Source of the DNA: Marmoricola sp. URHB0036
GTDB taxonomy: Bacteria; Actinomycetota; Actinomycetes; Propionibacteriales; Nocardioidaceae
Length of the DNA stretch: 64,000 nt
NCBI RefSeq assembly: GCF_000426045.1
Contig: NZ_AUEP01000005.1
Span: 124,001-188,000, forward strand
Direction: 5' to 3'
The notes beneath the pieces were generated by a model that worked only from the letters and a program-made list of their open reading frames with translations, made no database searches and was not told the origin of the DNA. This document shows positions 57,824 to 64,000 of the stretch, in pieces. The first letter of the stretch is position 1; every line of letters begins with the position of its first letter. The translations under genes were made by a program, and so were the position numbers.

Positions 57824-59620
57824 ATGTCAGTCATCGACGTCGAGACTGGCGGCACCGGAGCGACGGTGCCGCCGGCACGGTGGCGCGCCCCGGACACGTT
57901 GCTCGAGAACCTCCAGCTGATCGGCGACGGCGTGGTCGCGATGGCCGGCTTTGCCGTGGCCGCGATCAGGATCCGGCGCGGCGACGAGCTCGAGCTGGTC
58001 GTCGACACCGGACTGCCGGAGGAGATCGGCTCCAGCATCCCGGTGCAGCTGATGCTCGACGAGCTGGCCCTGGCCGAGGACTGGGGGCTGCTGCAGTTCG
58101 TCCCCCACGGAGTCGGGGACACCACCTCCGGGGGCTGGGTCGTGCCGAGCGGCGTGGTCGCCTCCGACGAGCCCGACGCCTGGCACCCCATGGACATGCT
58201 CGTGGCCCCGCTGTACGACGCCCAGGGCGTGCTGCGCGGGACGCTGGCCATCGACGAGCCGCTCGACGGGCGGCTCCCCGACCTCGAACGCCGCCGGGTC
58301 CTCGAGAAGTTCGCCGTCCTGGCCGCCCGCGCCGTGCTCGCCTCGGTCGAGCGCGAGTCGCTGGCCGAGCAGGTTGCCATGGCCGACACCGTCAAGGCCA
58401 TCGTGCGCACCACCAGCGCCCAGCTCAGCCTCAGCGGGTTGCTCCAGGCGAGCGAGCAGACCCTGCTCGACGGGTTCGCGGCCCAGCGGCTCTGGATCAA
58501 GACCGTCGCCGACGACGACCAGTCCCCCAGCGAGTACCTCCCGGGCGACCTGTCACTCGCGCTCCCGCCCGACATCGTGAGGTTCGCGGAGAGCTCGGCG
58601 GCGTACTGCTGGCGCCACCAGGTCGTGATGAAGATCGGTCCGCAGTACCCCGTGCCGCCGAAGATGGACGAGCACCACTTCCACCAGGTCGTCGGACTGC
58701 TGCGCAGCATCTCGATGTCGTCGCTGGTCTTCGTCCCCCTCGGCGCCGGCCCCGAGTGCATGGGCAGTCTCGTGCTGATGCGCGCCGACCCGAGCCGCGA
58801 GTGGACCGACGTCGAGTGTGCCGCGCTGCTGGACATCGGCCACGACCTCGGGCGCGCCGCCCTCAACGCCCGCACCTTCGACCGGGAGCACGCTCTCGTC
58901 GCGGAGCTGCAGGCTCTCGACAGCTACAAGAGCCAGCTGATCGCCACCGTCTCGCACGAGCTGAAGAGCCCCCTCACGACCGTGGCCGGGCACCTCGAGA
59001 TGCTCGAGTCCGGCACGATCACCATCGAAGAGGAGGCACGCGCGTCACTGGCCGCCATCGGCCGCGCCTCCCAGCGGATGACCCGCGTGATCGAGGACCT
59101 GCTGCTCCTCCGCAAGGTCGGCGAGGCCCACAAGCCGTTGCGGCTCGACCCGGTCGACCTCGGTGAGCTGGTCCGCGACGCCGTCGCCCTGACCGCCCTG
59201 GCCGCTGCGGAGAAGGGGCTCAAGGTCCAGGTCGAGCTACGGGGACCGCGGGTCGTCGCCCTCGGCGAGCCCGAGGAGCTCGACAAGGTGGTGCACAACC
59301 TGGTCAGCAACGCGGTGAAGTACTCCCCCGCCGGGGGCTGGGTGCAGATCAGTGCCGAGGCCGGTGAGTCCCGAGCCGTGCTGACGGTCCGCGACGAGGG
59401 CATCGGCATCTCACCCGAGGACCAGGAGCACCTGTTCACGGAGTTCTTCCGCTCCACCAACCCGGTCGCGGTGGCGCTGCCGGGGACGGGCCTGGGTCTC
59501 GCGATCGTGCGCCGCATCGTCGAACGGCACGGTGGCTGGATCGACGTCGAGTCGGCCCCCGGAGTCGGCAGCACGTTCCGCGTCAGCCTGCCCGCGCCGG
59601 CCGACGTCAACGCTTCGTGA
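57824..59620 (+). CDS. GAF-domain sensor histidine kinase
   Basis: A 598-residue soluble kinase. Two GAF-like domains (about 25-175 and 190-355) precede HisKA with His378 in ATVSHELKSPLTTVAGHLEM and an HATPase domain with VHNLVSNAVKYSP (N box), VRDEGIGISPED (G1) and PGTGLGLAIVRRIV (G2). No transmembrane segment, so it senses an internal signal. No response regulator is adjacent, making it an orphan. TACGGT at 57800-57805 is a candidate -10, with GGGGG before the ATG. Its 3' end overlaps the convergent RNB gene by 14 bp. Confidence 0.9.
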   Translation: MSVIDVETGGTGATVPPARWRAPDTLLENLQLIGDGVVAMAGFAVAAIRIRRGDELELVVDTGLPEEIGSSIPVQLMLDELALAEDWGLLQFVPHGVGDTTSGGWVVPSGVVASDEPDAWHPMDMLVAPLYDAQGVLRGTLAIDEPLDGRLPDLERRRVLEKFAVLAARAVLASVERESLAEQVAMADTVKAIVRTTSAQLSLSGLLQASEQTLLDGFAAQRLWIKTVADDDQSPSEYLPGDLSLALPPDIVRFAESSAAYCWRHQVVMKIGPQYPVPPKMDEHHFHQVVGLLRSISMSSLVFVPLGAGPECMGSLVLMRADPSREWTDVECAALLDIGHDLGRAALNARTFDREHALVAELQALDSYKSQLIATVSHELKSPLTTVAGHLEMLESGTITIEEEARASLAAIGRASQRMTRVIEDLLLLRKVGEAHKPLRLDPVDLGELVRDAVALTALAAAEKGLKVQVELRGPRVVALGEPEELDKVVHNLVSNAVKYSPAGGWVQISAEAGESRAVLTVRDEGIGISPEDQEHLFTEFFRSTNPVAVALPGTGLGLAIVRRIVERHGGWIDVESAPGVGSTFRVSLPAPADVNAS

Positions 59621-61040
59621 AGCGCACCTTGCGCGTGGCCGGGTCGGCCTCGGTCAGCGTCACGGTGACGTCCTCGCCGACCGGCAGCGGCTGGGTGGAC
59701 ACGACGGGTGCCTCGACCGCCGGCTCCCGGACCATCACGGTCCCCCCGCGCTCGTCGTCGTCCTCCACCTCGAGGATAACGCCCTCGAAGCTCTCCCCCA
59801 CCCGCTTCTCGAGGGTCAGCGCCTCGACGAGGTTCACCACCGCGTTCTCGTAGGCGTGCGAACGACGCCCCGAGTCGCGCATCAGGTCGGGCAGCGCGTC
59901 CATGCCGTCGAGCACCCACGCCGGGATCTCGGCGCCTGCACACAGGGCCGCGCAGATCTCCAGGCCGTAGCGGTCGACCAGCCGGCGCAGCGGCGCCGTC
60001 ACATGGGCGTACGGCGAGGCCAGTGCTGCGTGCTCCGGCTGGTCGGGAACGTGTCCGTGGAAGGAGGCGTACCCGGCTCCGCGCAGCAGCCGCGTGCACG
60101 CCACCACCATCGCGGCATCGGCCGGACGCGACGGGTCGAGCGACCGGATGAACTCGGGATGACCCATGCTGTTGGGCCAGTCGATCCCCAGGGCCCGCGC
60201 CGTACGACGCAACGCCCGCACCTCGTGCTCCGGAGCCGGAGGCAGTGTTCGCAGCACGCCCACCTTGCCGTCGATCATCAGCCTGGCCGCCGCGAAACCG
60301 GTCAGCAGCGACAGCTGGGCGTTCCAGTTCTCGACAGGCAGCATGGCGCGGTACTCCAGCCGGAGCCGGTCGTCCTCGACGTCGATCTCCTGGGCCGGCA
60401 TCGGCAGCGAGACCCCGCCACGCTCGGCCTCCTTGGCGATCCGCAGCTTGCCGACCACCTCCAGCAGGGCCAGCGTCGAGCCGGGCGCCGCCTGACCCAG
60501 TTCGCGCTGCACGCCGACGTAGTCGAGCTTCTGCCGCGACCGCACGCGGGCCCGCTCCACCTTCGCCTCGGTCACGTCACCGTCGGCGTCGAGCGAGATC
60601 GTCCACACGAAGGCCGGCCTGACCTGGTCAGGCAGCAAGGACGCTGCTCCCTCGCTGAGCACCGGTGGATGCAGCGGGATCTTGCTGTTCGCGCCGTACA
60701 ACGACTCCCCCCGTGCGTGTGCCTCGACGTCCACCGCGTCGCCGGGAGCTACGAAGGCATGGACGTCGGCGATCGCGTAGTGCACGACGTAGCCGTCACC
60801 ATCCGTCTCCAGGTGCATCGCCTGGTCGAGGTCCATGGCCCCGGCCGGGTCGACGGTGACGAGCTCGAGGTGGGTCAGGTCCAGGTCGGGCAGCCGCGGC
60901 GTGCGGGCATCCTGCTCGGCGGTCGCCTGCACGGGCGCCGGGAAGTCCGGCTGCACGTGCTGCTCCTGCTGGATGGCCTCGATCCCCGCCCGCAGCCGGT
61001 CGTACGCCGCGTCCCGAGCCTGCAGCACTCGCTGAGCCAC
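59607..61040 (-). CDS. RNB-domain ribonuclease (RNase II/R family)
   Basis: A 477-residue exoribonuclease-like protein of the short actinobacterial type. The RNB catalytic core is clear: VDPAGAMDLDQAMHLE with catalytic Asp residues near 65-75, HYAIADVHAFV, YGANSKIPLHPPVLSEGAAS, and SPYAHVTAPLRRLVDRYGLE near 365. A short C-terminal beta domain (VTVTLTEADPATRKVRFTKR) follows; no separate cold-shock domains. GTG at 61040 is preferred over 61046, because GAGGAG touches the latter but is properly spaced from the former. Confidence 0.88.
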   Translation of the reverse strand: MAQRVLQARDAAYDRLRAGIEAIQQEQHVQPDFPAPVQATAEQDARTPRLPDLDLTHLELVTVDPAGAMDLDQAMHLETDGDGYVVHYAIADVHAFVAPGDAVDVEAHARGESLYGANSKIPLHPPVLSEGAASLLPDQVRPAFVWTISLDADGDVTEAKVERARVRSRQKLDYVGVQRELGQAAPGSTLALLEVVGKLRIAKEAERGGVSLPMPAQEIDVEDDRLRLEYRAMLPVENWNAQLSLLTGFAAARLMIDGKVGVLRTLPPAPEHEVRALRRTARALGIDWPNSMGHPEFIRSLDPSRPADAAMVVACTRLLRGAGYASFHGHVPDQPEHAALASPYAHVTAPLRRLVDRYGLEICAALCAGAEIPAWVLDGMDALPDLMRDSGRRSHAYENAVVNLVEALTLEKRVGESFEGVILEVEDDDERGGTVMVREPAVEAPVVSTQPLPVGEDVTVTLTEADPATRKVRFTKR

Positions 61041-61070
61041 CCGCACCTCCTCGAAGTCGTGGAACCACCC

Positions 61071-61076
61071 TAGGGT
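61071..61076 (+). promoter_or_regulatory. -10 element of yaaA (leaderless)
   Basis: TAGGGT ends 6 nt before the GTG start at 61083, with no ribosome site between. The sequence CCACCCTAGGGTGG around it is also a perfect 14-bp palindrome (61067-61080), which might be an operator. Confidence 0.55.
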
Positions 61077-61082
61077 GGTTGC

Positions 61083-61862
61083 GTGCTGATCCTGCTTCCC
61101 CCGTCCGAGGGCAAGGCCACGCCGCGCCGCGGAGCGCAGCTCGATCTCGACCGGCTCAGCGCACCCGAGCTAACCCCCGCCCGGGAGCAGGTGCTCGGCG
61201 CACTCACCGAGCTGTCCCGCACCGATCCCGACCGGGCCATGCACGTGCTTGGGCTCGGGCCCACCCAGGCCGACGACGTACGGCGCAACGCGGACCTGCT
61301 CGACGCACCCACGGCCCGGGCCGACGCGATCTACACCGGCGTGCTCTATGAGTCCCTCGACCTCGCGACCCTGGACGCGGCTGCCCGACGCCGCGCCTCC
61401 CGGTGGCTGGCGGTGACCTCGTCGGTGTTCGGACTGGTGCGCCCCGGTGACCGGATCCCGTCGTACCGGCTCGGCGGCGGGGTCAACCTGCCCGGGCTCG
61501 GCGTCGTCTCGGCGCACTGGCGGGTCCACCTCGATGACACCGTGCGTGCGGCTGCCGGCTCCGGACTGGTCGTCGACCTGCGCTCCACGACCTACGCAGG
61601 CTTCTGGCGCCCCGACACCGACCCCGCGCGCAAGGTGGCGACGGTGCGTGTGCTCCACGAGGTCGGGACCAGGCGCACCGTGGTCAGCCACTTCAACAAG
61701 GCCACCAAGGGCCGGCTGGTGCGCGCCCTGCTCGAGAGCGGCGCCACGCCGGGAACACCGGCCCGTCTGGCCGACACCATCACCGACCTGGGCTGGAAGG
61801 TCGAGCTCGGCGAGCCCGGCAAGCACGGCCACCAGCTCGACGTCGTCGTCGAGGAGCTCTAG
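61083..61862 (+). CDS. yaaA: YaaA-family peroxide stress protein (UPF0246)
   Basis: A 259-residue YaaA/DUF328 protein. LILLPPSEGKATP at the N-terminus, YTGVLYESLDLATLD, SSVFGLVRPGDRIPSYRL and VVSHFNKATKGRLVRALL are diagnostic. In E. coli YaaA lowers free iron under peroxide stress and the fold binds DNA. The GTG is leaderless-type with a palindrome over its -10. It is convergent with the RNase H-phosphatase gene (6-bp gap). Confidence 0.92.
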   Translation: MLILLPPSEGKATPRRGAQLDLDRLSAPELTPAREQVLGALTELSRTDPDRAMHVLGLGPTQADDVRRNADLLDAPTARADAIYTGVLYESLDLATLDAAARRRASRWLAVTSSVFGLVRPGDRIPSYRLGGGVNLPGLGVVSAHWRVHLDDTVRAAAGSGLVVDLRSTTYAGFWRPDTDPARKVATVRVLHEVGTRRTVVSHFNKATKGRLVRALLESGATPGTPARLADTITDLGWKVELGEPGKHGHQLDVVVEEL

Positions 61863-61868
61863 AGCCGG

Positions 61869-63038
61869 CTAACCGAAGATCTCGGTGGGCCGGGCGTTGT
61901 AGAGACGGAGGTTGGCCATCGGGGTGTCTGCGTCGGGGCCGCCCCTGAAGTAGGAGATGACGCTCACCGAGGCCGGGGCGAGCTCCATCCGGTAGACCGC
62001 CTCCAGCGGCGCGCCGAGAGCGTCCGCGACGAGGGTCTTGATCGGCGTGACGTGGCTGACCACGACCACGGTCTGCCCGTCGTACGACGCCACCATGCGG
62101 TCGCGCCCCTCGAGCACTCGTTTCTCGACCACGCGGAACGACTCGCCGCCGTGCGGGGCCGACTCGAGGTCGCCGAGCCAGGCACCGAGCTCGTCGGGCC
62201 ACTTCTCGTGCACCTCGGTGAAGCTCATCCCGTCCCAGGTGCCGAACTCCATCTCGGCGATGCCGGGCTCCTCCTCGACCTCGAGGTCGAAGAACTCGGC
62301 GAGGATCTCGGCCGTCTCCCGCGTACGACGCACCGGCGAGCTCACCAGCGCGTCGAACGTGCCCGACAAAGGGGCCAGCCACTCCCCCGTCGCCCGGGCC
62401 TGCTCGCGGCCCTCGTCGTTCAGCGGCGGGTTGGAGCTGGCCAGGCCGCCGGAGAACAGCTTGCCCTTGGTCGCGTCGGTGACCCCGTGGCGCACCAGGA
62501 TCAGGGTGGTCGGCTTGTCGTGGGGCGGACCCCAGCCTCGCTTCGGTGCCGCCTCTTCGGTCGGTGGTCTCGACTGATCGCTCGCTTCGCTCGCTGCTCG
62601 ACCACCTTCGTTCAGGGGGCCGGATGCGTCGCGGAGGCCGTCGAGGGCTTCGTTGGCGAGCCGGTCGGCGTGCACGTTCTCGCCCCTCGGGACCCAGGTG
62701 AACGTGGTCCCGATCGGCGCCAGCCGGTTGGCCTCGATGGCCAGCGGCTTCATCGAGGGATGCTTGATCTTCCAGTTGCCGGCCATCTGCTCGACCACCA
62801 GCTTGGAGTCCATCCGGACCTCGATCTCGGCCTCCGGCGCGTGCTCGGCGGCCAGCTCCAGGCCGGCGATGAGGCCGCGGTACTCCGCGACGTTGTTGGT
62901 GGCGATGCCGATCGTCTCCCCGACCTCGGCGATCAGCTCACCGGTCTCGGCGTCCTTGAGGAGGGCGCCGTACGCCGCCGGGCCGGGGTTGCCCCGGGAG
63001 CCACCGTCGGCCTCGACGATGACGGAGCGATGGGTCAC
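61869..63038 (-). CDS. Bifunctional RNase H / histidine phosphatase
   Basis: A 389-residue fusion. Residues 1-135 are type I RNase H (VIVEADGGSRGNPGPAAYGA, AEYRGLIAGLELA, MDSKLVVEQM, ENVHADRLANEA: the D-E-D-D metal site is intact). Residues about 180-389 are a histidine phosphatase (ILVRHGVTDATKGK, VVVVSHVTPIKTLV). Mycobacterial Rv2228c has this layout, with RNase H and alpha-ribazole-phosphatase-like activities. The linker at about residues 145-160 is encoded by a palindromic repeat (62563-62606). GTG overlaps the upstream stop by 4 bp. Confidence 0.92.
   Translation of the reverse strand: MTHRSVIVEADGGSRGNPGPAAYGALLKDAETGELIAEVGETIGIATNNVAEYRGLIAGLELAAEHAPEAEIEVRMDSKLVVEQMAGNWKIKHPSMKPLAIEANRLAPIGTTFTWVPRGENVHADRLANEALDGLRDASGPLNEGGRAASEASDQSRPPTEEAAPKRGWGPPHDKPTTLILVRHGVTDATKGKLFSGGLASSNPPLNDEGREQARATGEWLAPLSGTFDALVSSPVRRTRETAEILAEFFDLEVEEEPGIAEMEFGTWDGMSFTEVHEKWPDELGAWLGDLESAPHGGESFRVVEKRVLEGRDRMVASYDGQTVVVVSHVTPIKTLVADALGAPLEAVYRMELAPASVSVISYFRGGPDADTPMANLRLYNARPTEIFG
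62563..62606. repeat. Palindromic repeat inside the RNase H-phosphatase linker
   Basis: GGTGGTC at 62563-62569 pairs with GACCACC at 62600-62606, around CGCTCGCTTCGCTCGCTGC. I recognise this as the short palindromic repeat common between genes in Nocardioidaceae. Here it is read through in frame, giving GGRAASEASDQSRPP in the linker. Confidence 0.75.
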
Positions 63039-63778
63039 AGTCCGGACTCCCCCGTGCGCACCAGGATCCGGTTGCACTCCTCGCAACGGATCACCTCGTC
63101 GCTGGGCTGCTTGGCGATGATGCCGAGGTCGGAGGCGTTCAGGGTCAGCCGGCAGCCGCCGCACTCGCGACGACGCAGCGCGGCCGCGCCGACGCCACCC
63201 TTCTGTGCGCGCAGCTTCTCGTAGAGCGCCATCAGGTCCTCGGGCATCCCCGAGGTCGCCGTGGCGCGCTCGTCCTTGACCGCGGCCAGCTGGGTCTGGA
63301 GCTCTCCCGACGTCTTCTCGTGGGCCGCCTCCACGGTCGCGATCTCGGTCTCGAGGGCGGCGAGGTCGTCGGTGTAGCGACCGACGGCGTTCTGCGCCTC
63401 CTCGAGGCGTTCCATCACCTCGATCTCGACGTCCTCGAGGTCACTGATCCGGCGGTGCAGCGACTCCAGCTCGCCCAGCATCCGCTCGAGCGCCTTGGGG
63501 TCCTTGACCTGGCCGGCGTCGATCATCCCCTGGTCACGTGCTCGCCGGGTCTTGACCTGCTCGACGTCGGCGTCGGCCCGCTTCTGCTCCGAGGTGAGGT
63601 CGTCGACCTGGACGCGCAGGTCGCGCAGCGCATTGTCCAGCGTCTTGCGACGGGCCGTGAGCTCACGCAGCTGGGTCGCCTCCGGGATCGAACCCAGCTG
63701 ATGGGTGAGCGTGTCTATCCTGGAGTCGAGCTCCTGGACGTCGAGCAGCTTGAGCTGGACGAACGGGTCGGCTTTCAG
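63035..63778 (-). CDS. C4 zinc-ribbon coiled-coil protein, CTG start
   Basis: A 247-residue protein with a long coiled coil (about residues 5-175) and a C-terminal zinc ribbon (RRRECGGCRLTLN and VIRCEECNRILVR), the zf-RING_7/DUF164 family encoded beside Nif3 in many actinobacteria. The family N-terminus is LKADPFVQLKLLDVQELDSR. Upstream of it an in-frame TAG lies 12 nt away and no ATG, GTG or TTG intervenes, while TAGGAG is 6 nt before the CTG, so CTG at 63778 is the likely start. Starting at ATG 63526 would delete 84 conserved residues. Nucleic-acid binding is proposed for the family. Confidence 0.85.
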   Translation of the reverse strand: MKADPFVQLKLLDVQELDSRIDTLTHQLGSIPEATQLRELTARRKTLDNALRDLRVQVDDLTSEQKRADADVEQVKTRRARDQGMIDAGQVKDPKALERMLGELESLHRRISDLEDVEIEVMERLEEAQNAVGRYTDDLAALETEIATVEAAHEKTSGELQTQLAAVKDERATATSGMPEDLMALYEKLRAQKGGVGAAALRRRECGGCRLTLNASDLGIIAKQPSDEVIRCEECNRILVRTGESGL

Positions 63779-63800
63779 GACGGTCTCCTACAGGTCGGGC

Positions 63801-64000
63801 TCACACGCGGAAGGTCCACGGGTCGGTGTTGGTCGCGCTGACGCGCACCTCCACCGTATCGCCCGGCCCAGGATCGTTGAGTGCCGCGACCAGTCGGTCC
63901 CGGAGCACCGGCAGCCAGGTGCTCTCGGCCGCCCAGTGCGCGACGTCGACAAGCGCGGGCGCCCCGTGCTCGCGCAGCTCGGAAGCCGGGTGGTGTCGCA
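63801..64000 (-). CDS. Nif3-like dinuclear metal-centre protein, C-terminal fragment
   Basis: The last 65 residues of a gene entering from the right edge on the minus strand. RHHPASELREHGAPALVDVA followed by HWAAESTWLPVL is the C-terminal metal-site region of the Nif3/YqfO family, and TNTDPWTFRV ends it before TGA at 63801-63803. It precedes the zinc-ribbon gene by 22 bp, the usual operon order. Activity is unknown; GTP cyclohydrolase-like proposals exist for the family. Confidence 0.9.
   Translation of the reverse strand, partial: RHHPASELREHGAPALVDVAHWAAESTWLPVLRDRLVAALNDPGPGDTVEVRVSATNTDPWTFRV

Noticed and set aside
57205-59166. Long open frame running through rnpB into the kinase gene
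   Set aside because: It crosses the RNase P RNA and reads the kinase in the wrong frame, giving Arg/Pro/Ala-rich sequence.

Overview
This 64 kb window is from a high-GC actinobacterium, most likely Nocardioides or a close relative in the Nocardioidaceae. Support comes from RbpA, WhiA and OpcA, a mycothiol-dependent isomerase-family protein, the conserved uvrC-rapZ-yvcK-whiA-gap-pgk-tpiA-secG gene order, many apparently leaderless genes, a steroid-degradation locus, and a palindromic repeat type I associate with this family. The genus is an inference. No tRNA, rRNA, CRISPR array, prophage or transposase gene was seen; one structural RNA, RNase P RNA, is present.

Layout. (1) 1-7267, plus strand: pentose-phosphate operon tkt(partial)-tal-pgi-zwf-opcA-pgl, with 4-bp overlaps at most junctions. 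(2) 7272-8520: a lone HTH/DUF559 nuclease-like gene bracketed on both sides by inward-pointing arrays of three 32-bp repeats, placed between two housekeeping operons. (3) 8515-17130, minus strand: rbpA, secG, then glycolytic genes tpiA-pgk-gap and whiA-yvcK-rapZ-uvrC. (4) 17303-22128, plus strand: a DegT-like protein lacking the PLP lysine, then a fructose-type ABC importer (binding protein, permease, ATPase) and a universal stress protein. (5) 22133-31394, minus strand: Rieske lipoprotein, an unusual alpha/beta hydrolase-glycosyltransferase fusion, a DUF2182/DUF1326 pair, a LuxR-type ATPase regulator, and uvrA with a LexA box. (6) 31530-35716: psd-pssA phospholipid genes, a membrane protein, a mycothiol-dependent family protein, DUF427 and a metallo-beta-lactamase-fold hydrolase.

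(7) 35807-48394: steroid (cholesterol-type) catabolism. KshA/KshB 3-ketosteroid 9-alpha-hydroxylase with a small four-cysteine protein between them; fadE26-fadE27-fadD17; fadD19 plus a nitronate-monooxygenase-like gene divergent from echA19. Both divergent promoters carry a KstR-like AAC-N2-GTT palindrome over the -10 boxes. An ICMT-like methyltransferase and a secreted GH26-like hydrolase are interspersed. (8) 48443-54911: VOC proteins, a frameshifted GNAT gene, DUF1330, map, and the conserved triad of circularly permuted ATP-grasp, alpha-E and transglutaminase-like proteins. (9) 54912-57700: a low-complexity secreted PVTE-repeat protein, repeat-rich intergenic DNA, and rnpB on the minus strand. 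(10) 57824-64000: an orphan GAF histidine kinase, an RNB ribonuclease, yaaA, and the Nif3-(zinc ribbon)-(RNase H/phosphatase) operon, which runs off the right edge.

The most unusual signals are repeat families tied to gene boundaries: the 32-bp arrays around the DUF559 gene; a 42-bp palindrome-ended repeat in three copies; a GC-rich insert between zwf and opcA flanked by a 7-bp direct repeat; and a palindromic repeat embedded in frame in the RNase H-phosphatase linker.
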